A DNA stretch of 64,000 bases from Sphingomonas oligophenolica (GTDB lineage: Bacteria > Pseudomonadota > Alphaproteobacteria > Sphingomonadales > Sphingomonadaceae). The stretch is from contig NZ_RCZK01000002.1 in NCBI RefSeq assembly GCF_006438955.1, positions 124,001 through 188,000 of the forward strand. Direction: 5' to 3'. Position 1 is the stretch's first letter. Each line of letters starts with the position of its first letter. Below the pieces are notes generated by a model. The model saw nothing but the letters and a program-made list of their open reading frames with translations. It did no database searches and was not told where the DNA came from. The translations under genes and the position numbers were made by a program. Shown here in pieces: positions 6,868 to 15,517 of the stretch.

Positions 6868-8684
6868 CAGATGATCTCCATGGTGGCGGTCGGCTTCGCC
6901 TTGCCGTCGAGCGGCTCGTTGATGAGGATATGCATGATCGACCAGGCGAGATCGGCGTGGCCGTCATCGCCCCCGCGCCCGGCCTTGAAGGTCACGTTGC
7001 GCCCCGACGTGGTCAGCGTCTTCTTGATCGACACGAACGACGACACGACGTCGAGCCAACCGGCATCGAACGCGATCCGCCCGCGCGCGATGGTATGCTG
7101 CGCCTTCATGACCATCGCCGCCTTCACCTCGAGCGAATATTCGATCTTGGTAACGCCGCGCAGCCCGCTGTCGGGTTTGGCGAGCAGCTGGTAGACACCG
7201 GCGCCGACCCCGGTCGCATCGATGCCGAGGTAGGTGCAATTATACCGTTTGAGCATCGCCTTGATGAACGTCGCCTGCTCCTCGAAATCGAGCCCGCGCA
7301 ACGGGTGCTTCTCGAGCAGCCGGAACGCCCCGCCCTCGGTCAGCGGGGGTGCCGCGATCGTCAGCGAGGCATTGTCGCCATTCTCGCTGTTCTGCGGATC
7401 ATAGCCCGCCCAGACGGCGCGATCGCCATAGGGCCGCGCCCCGTCGGGGCGGACGTCGGTCCACTCGACCAGCGTGTCGCACCCGCACGCGACCAGGTCG
7501 TTGAACCGGAACGCCGACAGGCTGTCGTCGACGAATTCGCATCCGAACAGGTTGGCGAACTCGTCGGGCGCATATTCGTCGCGCAGCTCGTCGATGTCGA
7601 ACAGGTCGCACCCCGCCGCCTCGGCGTCCTCGATCGTGACGATGTGCCGCCACACCCGGTCCGGTCCTTGCGCGCCATCCTTAAGCGCGGCGTGGCTGAC
7701 GTCGATCGACACCCGATCGACCTTCCGGCGTCGCCGGTTGCGCCGCTCGCCGGTCCAATAGGGGTGCGCGGGATGCGCGATCGTCGACGGCGTCGAAAAA
7801 TAGGTCTTCCGCCACTTCTTGTGCGTCGCCATCCCGCTGGCGACCTTGTTCAACTCCTCGAAGCTATGGACCCAGAAGAACTCGTCGAAATAGAAATTGC
7901 CGTGCCGCCCCTGCGCGGTGCGGAAATTGGTGCCGAGGAAATGCAGCTCGGCCGCGGCCTCGTCACTGGGCCGCAATTCCGACGTGATCAGCATCGGATC
8001 GCCCTTCAGGTCGACCCCGACCAGCTTGGCGAAACTGACGATGTAGCTGCGAAACTGATGCGCCTGCGCCTTCGACGCCGACAGGAAGATCTGGTTGCGC
8101 CCGGTCTCGATCGCGTCGATCAACGCCTCGAACGCGAAATAATAGGTCGCGCCGATCTGGCGCGATTTCAGGATCATCCGCGTCCGGAAACTCAGCGCAT
8201 CGAGCCACGCCTGCTGATAGCCATAGAGCTGATCGAGGAAGATCGCCTTCAGCCGCTCGGCCGCCTCGGCGCTGAAGTGGTTCTTCTGCGCCTTCTTGCG
8301 TTCGCCGGCGTTGCGGTTGGCGACCTTGTCGTTGAGGTCCCCGCCGTGCCCGCCCGGCGCTTCGTATCGCCGCACCTTGGCCAGGCTTTCGACCTGGCGG
8401 CGCAGCGCGTCGAGCTCGGTATAATCCGCGCCGGTCTTCCGCTCCTTGGCGATCAGCACCATCAGCCGCGTCTCGAGGCAATCCTCCAGCTTGCGGATCG
8501 ACGGCGCATCGTCCCACCGATCGCGCCGGCACCAGCTCTTCACCGTGTCGTATTTGAGCGCCAGCTCGTCCGCGATCTGCGCATAGCTCCACCCGCGCCA
8601 ATACAGGCTGCGCGCGGGCCGACGCCGCTCGCCCTCGGGCAACGTGCGCGGATCCGCCAGCAACGGGGTAGGGGCGGTCGCCAT
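6867..8684 (-). CDS. P: Terminase large subunit, ATPase/nuclease (P2 gpP-like)
   Basis: 605 aa. Motor and nuclease that packages DNA. An N-terminal HTH-like part (SYAQIADELALKYDTVKSW) is followed by the ATPase with a Walker-A-like LKSRQIGATYYF and a Walker B, NFYFDEFFWV. The C-terminal RNase-H-fold nuclease begins near GYDPQNSENGD and has further acidic residues in YLGIDATGVG and GGDDGHADLAW. First gene of the leftward late operon P-Q-dam, with the dyad element 51 nt upstream. Confidence 0.95.
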   Translation of the reverse strand: MATAPTPLLADPRTLPEGERRRPARSLYWRGWSYAQIADELALKYDTVKSWCRRDRWDDAPSIRKLEDCLETRLMVLIAKERKTGADYTELDALRRQVESLAKVRRYEAPGGHGGDLNDKVANRNAGERKKAQKNHFSAEAAERLKAIFLDQLYGYQQAWLDALSFRTRMILKSRQIGATYYFAFEALIDAIETGRNQIFLSASKAQAHQFRSYIVSFAKLVGVDLKGDPMLITSELRPSDEAAAELHFLGTNFRTAQGRHGNFYFDEFFWVHSFEELNKVASGMATHKKWRKTYFSTPSTIAHPAHPYWTGERRNRRRRKVDRVSIDVSHAALKDGAQGPDRVWRHIVTIEDAEAAGCDLFDIDELRDEYAPDEFANLFGCEFVDDSLSAFRFNDLVACGCDTLVEWTDVRPDGARPYGDRAVWAGYDPQNSENGDNASLTIAAPPLTEGGAFRLLEKHPLRGLDFEEQATFIKAMLKRYNCTYLGIDATGVGAGVYQLLAKPDSGLRGVTKIEYSLEVKAAMVMKAQHTIARGRIAFDAGWLDVVSSFVSIKKTLTTSGRNVTFKAGRGGDDGHADLAWSIMHILINEPLDGKAKPTATMEII

Positions 8685-8735
8685 ATCGCCGCGACCCTAT
8701 TCGGCAAAGCTCGGTGCCTTTCAGCAGTAACAGCG

Positions 8736-8752
8736 GGAGAATCCGGTTCTCA
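8736..8752 (-). promoter_or_regulatory. Late-operon dyad, copy A (upstream of terminase)
   Basis: On the minus strand: TGAGAA-CCGGA-TTCTCC. The inner arms GAGAA/TTCTC are perfectly complementary. The same dyad occurs before each of the other three late operons. It lies 51 nt from the gpP start codon. Confidence 0.6.
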
Positions 8753-8809
8753 TCCCGCAGCGCCCTGGCATTCAAGTGCTTTCACTCACCCCGGGGCTTA
8801 TGATCCATC

Positions 8810-9643
8810 TCAAAGATCGGATACGGGGCCAGCGTCCTGACCTTGCGGAATTTCAAAAGACATAGGAAACGTCATCTTTCCGAACCGATCTCCGTTTTTG
8901 GTTTTGATGATCGGAACATCTAAATGGAAGCGACGATTGAGTGCATTAAACGTCTCGGTCAGGGACCAATCGATAGCAGACGGAGAAAGACCAAAACTTA
9001 TACTCCGCAACGCATTCTCATCTATATCAATGTCCGGAGGCGACATCCACAATCGACCACTGATAAAACGAAGAGGATAAACTGACCATCGCATCAGGGT
9101 CGAAAGTGTGTCGTCGGAATAAGGATCCGTAAGCGCAAAGTGCGCAAACACCTTGTTACGCCATCCCAAGACAGCAGAGAGTTCTTGTAGGCTTAGAACA
9201 TAAGTTCTACAATACCTCGAAACGTTCCGACGTTGACGATTTGTCTGATATGAAGGCTTGGAAAACTCGCCATTCTTAACCCCGAGGCACCATGCGAATA
9301 GCCGAGAAAAGTTGATAGCAGTCACTCCGAACCAATGATGAAAAACTGGTAGCAAAGAATTAGCTCCATCAGGTAGTCCTAGGCTACCTTCAAGGTCTGC
9401 GTACATACCTCCAAGACCCTCGCCCTTAGCGGCTTTTTCAGCAAACTGTATTTGTTTATAAAGATAGTGCATACCATGCCAGAGGCAATAAAGTTGTCGG
9501 GCCTCGTTTGGAAAATCAGAGCTCGAAATCTCAACCCCTGAAACAGTATCAGTGAATGAGAACTGTTTTATTTCCGTATCGCTGGGTCGCTGCATTTGCA
9601 CTCCCAGCCATCCGGCTATCTTGCCAACAACACTCTTTAACAA
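8810..9643 (-). CDS. Cargo gene of unknown function, 277 aa
   Basis: Not recognised. The gene is visibly AT-richer, with codon use unlike its neighbours, which suggests recent acquisition. Start TTG at 9643 is supported by AGGAG seven nt upstream. The protein has no clear signal peptide or TM helix. It has a Trp/His/Tyr-rich middle (YCLWHGMHYLYKQI, FHHWFGVTAINFSRLFAW) followed by LGWRNKVFAHFAL. It lies between the two divergent late operons P-Q and O-N-M. By position it is a lysogenic-conversion or defence candidate. Confidence 0.75.
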   Translation of the reverse strand: MLKSVVGKIAGWLGVQMQRPSDTEIKQFSFTDTVSGVEISSSDFPNEARQLYCLWHGMHYLYKQIQFAEKAAKGEGLGGMYADLEGSLGLPDGANSLLPVFHHWFGVTAINFSRLFAWCLGVKNGEFSKPSYQTNRQRRNVSRYCRTYVLSLQELSAVLGWRNKVFAHFALTDPYSDDTLSTLMRWSVYPLRFISGRLWMSPPDIDIDENALRSISFGLSPSAIDWSLTETFNALNRRFHLDVPIIKTKNGDRFGKMTFPMSFEIPQGQDAGPVSDL

Positions 9644-10036
9644 TGTTAATCTCCTGTTGAAGTATTGAGACGGAATATCCTGTTACCGCGGGCAAGGCAT
9701 GCCCACCATCAATGAACAGCGATTTCGGCTGGTGCATCTGGCCAGACATAGCCCGGTGAGCCGCTCCCGATCGCGGTTTCGAAGCCTTCTAGCTCGACGT
9801 AGGCTCGCTTGCTGAACACCCACGCACTTTACCTTGGCCGCTCTTGAGCGACCAGCCGAACTGTCCGCCGTTGAGCGTTAGCGAACATTTGCCGACCCGA
9901 CGGGCTGAATGTCCGCTACTGGGCAGTTCCGGTCCGGCCGCATTTCCACCTGGTAGCGGCTAGTTAGGTATCGAACGCTGCAACGGTTGCGGATCTGACC
10001 GACCAACAAAGAACGGCGAGATCGCGTGCAGAAGCC
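9644..10036. other. Non-coding stretch between cargo gene and head operon
   Basis: About 390 bases without a supportable gene. Short frames on both strands have no ribosome-binding site and unconvincing composition. The region probably holds the cargo-gene promoter at its left end (AT-rich) and leads into the late-operon dyad at 10037. It may also include debris from the insertion of the cargo gene. Confidence 0.4.
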
Positions 10037-10053
10037 GGAAAATCCGGTTCTCC
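10037..10053 (+). promoter_or_regulatory. Late-operon dyad, copy B (upstream of scaffold gene)
   Basis: GGAAAA-TCCGG-TTCTCC, 87 nt before the gpO start. It is preceded by GCGTGCAGAAGCC, which resembles the bases before copy C (GCGTGCAAGC) and copy D (GCGTATAAGGC). Confidence 0.6.
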
Positions 10054-10140
10054 ACTCCCAACGCCTTGAGAACAGACGCGCCTTCGGTGCCTTTGGCGAA
10101 TTCATCGCCCGCGCATCAATCCTGAAGGACCGCAACTGCC

Positions 10141-10992
10141 ATGGCCAAGACCCAGTTCTTCCGCTGCTTCGTCGAAGGCGCGACCGCGTCGGATGGCCGC
10201 GTGATCGAACGCGACTGGATCGATCAGATCGTCGCGAACTTCAATACGAAGACCTCGCCGGTCCGGATCAACTGCGAACATATCAAGGGGTTCAGCCCCG
10301 AACCGCCATTCAACGGCTATGGCGACATCGTCGCGGTCCGCGCCCAGGACGATGACATCACGATCGACGGCAAGCCGGTCAAGCGCCGTGCGCTTTATGC
10401 GCAGGCAGAGGCGAACGACCAGCTCATCGCGGTCCGCAAAAAGGGGCAGAAGCCCTATCCCAGCCTCGAACTGACCCCCAATTTCGCCGGCACCGGCAAG
10501 GTCGGCATGGTCGGCATGGCGATTACCGACAACCCCGCCAGCTTGGGGGTCGAGGCGCTCAACTTCTCGGCGCTGAAGCCGATGTTCGACGGTCGCAAGG
10601 CCGCCCCCGACAATTTCTTCACCGCCGCCGAATCCTTGCCGATCGAGCTTGAGCCGATCGCGTCGGATGGCACCGGGGTCGCTGACGCGATCAAGAACGG
10701 CTTCGCCGCGGTCGCCGCGATGTTCTCGACCGGTGAGAAACCCAAAGAAGAAAAGCCGAAGGAGCAGCCCAAGGAGGCCGCCAACGACAATTTCGCCGCC
10801 TTCGCGACCGCGATCGGCGACCAGATGGCCAAATCGATCGGCGACGCGCTGAAACCCGTCGTCGACGCGCAGGCGACGCTGCAGAACGACTTCGCAACGC
10901 TCAAGTCCACGCTCGAAACCACCGAGGCGCCGGGGGGCTTCTCGCGCCAGCCCGCCACCGGTGGTGACGGCGCGGTCCTGACCGACTGCTGA
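10141..10992 (+). CDS. O: Capsid scaffolding protein / maturation protease (P2 gpO-like)
   Basis: 283 aa. The N-terminal half is the serine protease that processes capsid, scaffold and portal proteins; the C-terminal half is the scaffold. Family-conserved DGRVI, INCEHIKG and KPYPSLELTPNF put the putative Asp-His-Ser triad at D18, H47 and S108, close to the P2 positions (D19, H48, S107). The C-terminal part is Lys/Glu/Pro-rich then helical, as expected for a scaffold. First gene of the head operon. Confidence 0.95.
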   Translation: MAKTQFFRCFVEGATASDGRVIERDWIDQIVANFNTKTSPVRINCEHIKGFSPEPPFNGYGDIVAVRAQDDDITIDGKPVKRRALYAQAEANDQLIAVRKKGQKPYPSLELTPNFAGTGKVGMVGMAITDNPASLGVEALNFSALKPMFDGRKAAPDNFFTAAESLPIELEPIASDGTGVADAIKNGFAAVAAMFSTGEKPKEEKPKEQPKEAANDNFAAFATAIGDQMAKSIGDALKPVVDAQATLQNDFATLKSTLETTEAPGGFSRQPATGGDGAVLTDC

Positions 10993-11038
10993 TCGCGCCC
11001 AACCGACCCCGCGCCTTTCCTCCCCGGAGATCTACCCC

Positions 11039-12094
11039 ATGCTGCAGAACCGCACCCGCCTCCTCTTCAACGGCTTCGTCGCCCAGGTCGCGCGCCTCAA
11101 CCATCTCGATGCCAGCGCCACCGTGATGCCCGGCGAACTGAAGGAATTCGCGGTCACCCCGGTGATCGAACAGCGCCTCCAGGCCAAGCTGCAGGTGACG
11201 AGCGACTTCATGAACCGGATCAACGTCGTGCCGGTCATCGCGCAGGTCGGCGATCGCGTCGGCGTCGGCGTCAGCCGCACGCTGGCCAGCCGCACCAACA
11301 CCGCCGCGGGCAACCGCCGCAACCCCACCGCGGTCGCCGCCAGCGACACGATCGACCAGTATTTCTGCAAGAAAACCGATTACGATTACGAATGGCGCTA
11401 CGCGCTGCTCGATGCCTGGGCGCACCGCCCCGAATTCCAGACGCTCGTCCGCGACGCGGTGATGGTGCAAAAGGCGTCGGACATCATCACCATCGGCTTC
11501 AACGGCATCGACGCCGCGGTCGAAACCGACAGCGACGCCTTCCCGCTACTCCAGGACGTCAACTGGGGCTGGCTCTACAAGATGCGTACCTATGCCCCGG
11601 CGCGCGTGATGTCCTCGGGCGGCCTCGACAACCTCAAGGTCTATGTCGACGACACTGGCCCGGCCGATTACGTCAACCTCGACGCGCTCGTGTTCGACGT
11701 CATCCAGAACCTGCTCCACGAACGCTTCCGCACTGCGACCGACCTCGTCGTCATCGTCGGCAGCGACCTCGTCCACGACAAATATTTCAAGATCATCGGC
11801 GAGGCTGGCGACAAGGCCACCGAACAGGTCGCGCGCGACGTCATCCTCTCGAGCCGCCAGCTGGGCGGCAAGCCGACCGTCCAGGTGCCGTTCTTCCCCG
11901 CCAATGCGCTGATGGTCACCAGCCTCAAGAACCTCAGCTATTATTGGCAGGTCGGCTCGGCGCGCCGCGCGATCAAGGACGAGCCCGAATACGACCGGAT
12001 CGCGAACTACGAAAGCATCAACGACGCTTTCATGGTCGAGGAATACGGCAAGGCCGCGCTCGTCGAGAACATCCAGATCGGTCCGAAGGTCTAA
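11039..12094 (+). CDS. N: Major capsid protein (P2 gpN-like)
   Basis: 351 aa, matching the size of P2 gpN (357). Recognised from its position between O and M and from segments such as the N-terminal MLQNRTRLLFNGFVAQVA, the DYDYEWRYALLDAWA block and the C-terminal IANYESINDAFMVEEYGKAA. It forms the HK97-fold shell. The N-terminus would be trimmed by the gpO protease, as in P2 (inference). Confidence 0.95.
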   Translation: MLQNRTRLLFNGFVAQVARLNHLDASATVMPGELKEFAVTPVIEQRLQAKLQVTSDFMNRINVVPVIAQVGDRVGVGVSRTLASRTNTAAGNRRNPTAVAASDTIDQYFCKKTDYDYEWRYALLDAWAHRPEFQTLVRDAVMVQKASDIITIGFNGIDAAVETDSDAFPLLQDVNWGWLYKMRTYAPARVMSSGGLDNLKVYVDDTGPADYVNLDALVFDVIQNLLHERFRTATDLVVIVGSDLVHDKYFKIIGEAGDKATEQVARDVILSSRQLGGKPTVQVPFFPANALMVTSLKNLSYYWQVGSARRAIKDEPEYDRIANYESINDAFMVEEYGKAALVENIQIGPKV

Positions 12095-12143
12095 CGACCT
12101 CGCGACCCCAGCCCTGTCCGCCCTCTCGCAACCTGGAACGATC

Positions 12144-13052
12144 ATGAGCCCAGCTCGCCGCCATCGGGAACGCCTCGCCAGTCAGCTGGCCGGGCCGTCA
12201 CCCGCACCCGCGATCGTATCCGGCCGGGAGGGCGGGCGACCCCCCATTTCCGCGTCCCCCGACCCCGCCTCACCCAACCCAGCCGCGCCGCTGCGTATCG
12301 AGGTCATGACCCCCGCGCGCGAACACCGCATGGGGCATGCCATCGCCGCCATGGCGACGACCGGCACCACCACCGATGCCGATGCGCTTGCGGCCGGGGT
12401 CGACCCCGTCGCTGCGCAGATCCGCCTGCGGCTCGCCCACGATCTGCGCCGCCTCAAGGACATCCAGTCGATCGAACGCAAGATCGAGGCAAAGCGCGAA
12501 ATGCTCCCCGCCTACATGCCCTGGGTCTCGGCGCTTCTCGAATCGGCGCAGGAGGCCGGTCAGGCGGTCGCCGATGAAGTGCTGCCCACCATCATGGTCT
12601 GGGCGATCGATACCAGCGACTGGTTCGTCGCGCTCAACCTGGCGGGCTACGTGCTTCATTTCGACGTGCCGCTCCCCTCGCGCTATCAGCGCGCCGCCCC
12701 GACGTTGATCGTCGAGGAGGTCGCCGACCAGGCTGCGCGGGTCCAGGCCAAGGACGAGGCATTCCCGCTCGAAGTGCTGCAGGCGGTCGACGCGCTGACC
12801 GACGAGGCCGACATGCACGACGAGGTCCGCGCCAAGCTGATGAAGACGATCGGCATCGAGCTCGCCCGCGCGGCCGACCAGGCGGAGGGCAGCGAGGCGG
12901 TGATCGCGACCGGCGAAATCGCGCTCGCCAAGCTCCGCCGCGCCCAGGAACTCAATCCGCGCGCCGGCGCGAAAGACCGCATCAAGCGCCTCGAAAAGGC
13001 GGTCACCGCCGCGCGCACTGCAGGCGACGAGGCAACCGCGCCCGCCGCCTGA
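12144..13052 (+). CDS. M: Terminase small subunit / endonuclease (P2 gpM-like)
   Basis: 302 aa, longer than P2 gpM (about 247). The extra length is a Pro/Ala-rich N-terminal extension of about 60 residues, so a start at ATG 12306 (MTPAREHRMGHA) is possible. The core matches gpM: RLRLAHDLRRLKDIQSIERKIEAK, then LPAYMPWVSALLES and the DTSDWFVALNLAGYVLHF block. It recognises and cuts phage DNA together with gpP. Confidence 0.9.
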   Translation: MSPARRHRERLASQLAGPSPAPAIVSGREGGRPPISASPDPASPNPAAPLRIEVMTPAREHRMGHAIAAMATTGTTTDADALAAGVDPVAAQIRLRLAHDLRRLKDIQSIERKIEAKREMLPAYMPWVSALLESAQEAGQAVADEVLPTIMVWAIDTSDWFVALNLAGYVLHFDVPLPSRYQRAAPTLIVEEVADQAARVQAKDEAFPLEVLQAVDALTDEADMHDEVRAKLMKTIGIELARAADQAEGSEAVIATGEIALAKLRRAQELNPRAGAKDRIKRLEKAVTAARTAGDEATAPAA

Positions 13053-13092
13053 CCAATCCGTCCCGAGGTTTTGCTTCGGGGCTACCATTCTC

Positions 13093-13162
13093 GCCCCCGG
13101 CGCTCGGGGGCGGATCGCGCGGGACGGGAGACCTTCGGGTCGCAGGGCCGTCGTCCGACCCG
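13093..13162 (+). other. Two strong hairpins inside the head operon
   Basis: Within the 164-nt gap after M: GCCCCCG-GCGCT-CGGGGGC (13093-13111, perfect 7-bp stem) and CGGGTCG...CGACCCG (13136-13142 with 13156-13162). Neither is followed by T residues. They could act as processing or pausing sites in the late message. No open frame of note lies in this gap. Confidence 0.45.
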
Positions 13163-13216
13163 ATCCTCACCCCCGTAGGCGCTGGCGCGTCCGGGGCGAG
13201 CAACAGGACACGGACG

Positions 13217-13447
13217 ATGCTTGGGATGATGCCCGCCGCCTTCCATTTCTCGATCGCGCTGATCCTGCTGGGGCTCGGCATCTACGCGGCGCTCGCGGGC
13301 GCGGTCGCGATGGTCGTCGGGGTCGATGCACGCGTATCGATCCGGACCACGCGGATCGTCGGCGCGGCGACGATCGTGATCGGCCTCTCCATCTATCTTG
13401 CGGGCAACCTGCTTCTGGTCGCCGCGCTATTCGGTGATCCCGTATGA
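13217..13447 (+). CDS. Small two-TM membrane protein (hypothetical)
   Basis: 76 aa with two hydrophobic helices, about residues 8-35 (FSIALILLGLGIYAALAGAV) and 46-70 (IVGAATIVIGLSIYLAGNLL). It sits between M and L, which are adjacent in P2, so it is an insertion relative to P2. Its stop overlaps the L start. Size and topology would suit a holin or antiholin accessory, but the main lysis cassette is about 700 nt downstream. Function unknown. Confidence 0.7.
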   Translation: MLGMMPAAFHFSIALILLGLGIYAALAGAVAMVVGVDARVSIRTTRIVGAATIVIGLSIYLAGNLLLVAALFGDPV

Positions 13448-13926
13448 GCGGGCTGGTCTGTACCCCCTCGATCGTTCCCGGCGCGACCGCCCGCACCCAG
13501 GCCGTCATCATCAACGACGGCTGGCTCCCCGACATCGAACCCGACGCGATCGCGCTCGCGGTGCGCATCCCCGCGGGGATCCTCGCTGAACGGATCCGCG
13601 CCGCCTGTATCGGCGCGATCCTGACGCTCGCGCCCGATCTCGCGCTGTTCGCCGCGGCCCAGCTGCTCGGCGGCCATGCGAGTCTCGCCGATGTCCCCGC
13701 GCTCCAGCTCGACGGCAAAAGCCGCCTCGTGCTGCTCTACGAACGCGCGGTCGGAGCGCTGGCCAAGGCCGAACTGATCGAGCGTCACCGCGATGTCGAC
13801 CAGGCTGGCGGCGCGCAGCGCGATGCCAGCGCGCTCGACATGTCGCCCGATCAGCTGCGCCGCGATGCCACCCATGCGATCCGCCAGATCCTCGGCCGCT
13901 CCGCCACGACCGTGGAACTGATCTGA
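13444..13926 (+). CDS. L: Head completion/stabilisation protein (P2 gpL-like)
   Basis: 160 aa, near P2 gpL (169). It plugs the portal after packaging. Recognised from order M-L-X and from the LDGKSRLVLLYERAVGALAKAEL-type helix and the C-terminal RRDATHAIRQILGR segment, typical of gpL. The start overlaps the preceding gene (ATGA) and the stop overlaps X. Confidence 0.88.
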   Translation: MSGLVCTPSIVPGATARTQAVIINDGWLPDIEPDAIALAVRIPAGILAERIRAACIGAILTLAPDLALFAAAQLLGGHASLADVPALQLDGKSRLVLLYERAVGALAKAELIERHRDVDQAGGAQRDASALDMSPDQLRRDATHAIRQILGRSATTVELI

Positions 13927-14141
13927 TGGCAAGCGATCAGCTTCGCGCCGATCAGGGCGATACGCTCGACGGGCTGATCTGGCGGATGCGCGCGCTCGGC
14001 CCCGCCGATCTCGATGCGGTCCTCGCGCTCAATCCCGGCATCGCCGCACTCGGGCCGATCCTCCCGCTCGGCACCCTCGTTACCGTTCCCGACGCCGCGC
14101 CCGCGGTGCGCCGGATCGAAACCGTACAGCTTTGGGATTGA
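13926..14141 (+). CDS. X: Tail protein X (P2 gpX-like, LysM-like fold)
   Basis: 71 aa, near P2 gpX (67). The family pattern is visible: QGDTLDGLIWR near the start, then VLALNPGIAALGPILPLGTLVTVPD, a LysM-like repeat. It is a tail/baseplate assembly protein. It overlaps both L (TGATG) and the holin-like gene. Confidence 0.9.
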   Translation: MASDQLRADQGDTLDGLIWRMRALGPADLDAVLALNPGIAALGPILPLGTLVTVPDAAPAVRRIETVQLWD

Positions 14142-14506
14142 TGATGGACAAGCTCCTCCACGAGATCGCGGGCGCGGCGATGACCTTCCTGGTCGGGCTG
14201 ATGCCCGCCGCCCTGGGGGCCGCGGTCAGCCTCGCCTACGAAACCGGGCTCACTTGGTCGCGCCGCTTCGTCCAGATGTCGGTCGGAATCGTGGTCAGCT
14301 ATTTCGCGACCAACGCGATCGGCGCGGTCTGGCCGCAACAACCCTTCGTCATCCAGGCGGTCGGCTTCGTCGTCGGCATGATCGCGTTCAAGGCGACCCC
14401 TAAATTCATCGACGGCGCGGCCGACAAGGTCGCCGGGCTCCCCGGCGCGATCGTCGACCGGGTTCTCCCCAAAAAGGACCCCCCGCTGACCAAGGATGAC
14501 GGCTGA
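14141..14506 (+). CDS. Putative holin
   Basis: 121 aa from ATG 14141 (overlapping the X stop). Hydrophobic segments lie at about residues 12-33 (AMTFLVGLMPAALGAAVSLAY), 46-62 (VGIVVSYFATNAIGAVW) and 69-85, with a charged C-terminal tail (KKDPPLTKDD), the usual holin layout. It sits between X and the endopeptidase, where P2 has holin gene Y. The family is assigned by topology and position, not by a sequence motif. Confidence 0.7.
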   Translation: MMDKLLHEIAGAAMTFLVGLMPAALGAAVSLAYETGLTWSRRFVQMSVGIVVSYFATNAIGAVWPQQPFVIQAVGFVVGMIAFKATPKFIDGAADKVAGLPGAIVDRVLPKKDPPLTKDDG

Positions 14507-14970
14507 TGCAGCTCTCCCCCCATTTCTCGCTCGCCGAGATGACTGCGAGCGATACCGCGCACCGCATCGGCGATGCCAACCAGCCCGGCCCCGTCGAGAT
14601 CGCCGCGCTCAAGACGCTGTGCGAGCGCGTGCTCGAACCCATCCGCGCGCACTTCGGTCAGCCCGTCCATGTCAACAGCGGCTATCGCAGCCCGGGGACC
14701 AACGCCGCGGTAGGTTCGGCCGACACCAGCCAGCATCGCCGCGGCGAGGCGGCGGATATCGAGATCGCGGGCGTCAGCAACGCGGTGCTCGCGCGCTGGA
14801 TCCGCGACCATCTGGTGTTCGACCAGCTGATCCTCGAGGCGCACCACGCGGGCGACCCCAATTCCGGCTGGGTCCATGTCTCGTTTCGCCAGGGCCGCGC
14901 GCGCAAGTCGGTGCTCACCATGACGCTGGGCAGCCATGGCGCGCGTTACGCCGCCGGCATCAACCCGTGA
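14506..14970 (+). CDS. Peptidase M15 endolysin
   Basis: 154 aa. Zinc peptidase of the M15A (D-Ala-D-Ala carboxypeptidase-like) family that would cut peptidoglycan cross-links. Visible motifs are FSLAEMTAS at the N-terminus, VNSGYRSPGTN, the SQHRRGEAADIEI zinc motif (His and Asp ligands) and the third ligand in GWVHVSF. It takes the place of the P2 lysozyme gpK, so lysis is by a peptidase, not a muramidase. No signal sequence, so it depends on a holin. Confidence 0.9.
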   Translation: MQLSPHFSLAEMTASDTAHRIGDANQPGPVEIAALKTLCERVLEPIRAHFGQPVHVNSGYRSPGTNAAVGSADTSQHRRGEAADIEIAGVSNAVLARWIRDHLVFDQLILEAHHAGDPNSGWVHVSFRQGRARKSVLTMTLGSHGARYAAGINP

Positions 14971-15001
14971 AAGGACCGACGCCCCCGAAAGGATCGACCC
15001 A

Positions 15002-15517
15002 ATGAAGCTGCTCCTCTCCGGACTGTTCGCCAGGCTGCGCGGCGAGGCCGCGTTCATCGTCCTCCTCGTCGTCGCCGCGGTCGGTGCCTGGCTCTACGTC
15101 CAATATCGCCAGGTCGCGAACGATCGCGACGACATCCGCCACCGCGCAGAGCTGATCTGTGCCGGGGTCGGCCAGGATTTCGCCGCGTCGACGTCGACCG
15201 GCACCGCCAGCAACGGCCAGCTGGTGACGATCGACCATGGCCGCGGCGCGCTGTGCCAGCGTCGCGTCCTCGATCTCGCCGATTTCAAGGCGAACACCGA
15301 CGAACGCACTGCGGCGACCCTCGCCCAGGCGCTCGCCGATCACGATGCCCGCCAGAACACCGACAACCAGGCCGCGCGCGCCGCGGCCGAGGCGGCCAGC
15401 TCGGCCGCCCAACGTATGGAGAGTGCCGATGCCGATGCCGATGCCAAGAACCAGGTCGATCGCGACTGGTTTGCTGCTGTCAACGGCGTTGCTGGCCTGC
15501 GCCCGCCCCGGCCTTGA
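15002..15517 (+). CDS. Inner-membrane spanin (Rz-like)
   Basis: 171 aa from ATG 15002. One N-terminal TM helix (EAAFIVLLVVAAVGAWLYV, about 14-33) is followed by a long Ala/Gln/Asp-rich helical periplasmic segment, the i-spanin topology. The next gene, a lipoprotein, starts inside this one in another frame, as for Rz/Rz1 pairs. Together they would fuse inner and outer membranes in the last lysis step. Confidence 0.75.
   Translation: MKLLLSGLFARLRGEAAFIVLLVVAAVGAWLYVQYRQVANDRDDIRHRAELICAGVGQDFAASTSTGTASNGQLVTIDHGRGALCQRRVLDLADFKANTDERTAATLAQALADHDARQNTDNQAARAAAEAASSAAQRMESADADADAKNQVDRDWFAAVNGVAGLRPPRP

Noticed and set aside
9549..9749. Short leftward frame at the start of the 277-aa gene
   Set aside because: Overlaps the better supported gene; no ribosome-binding site.
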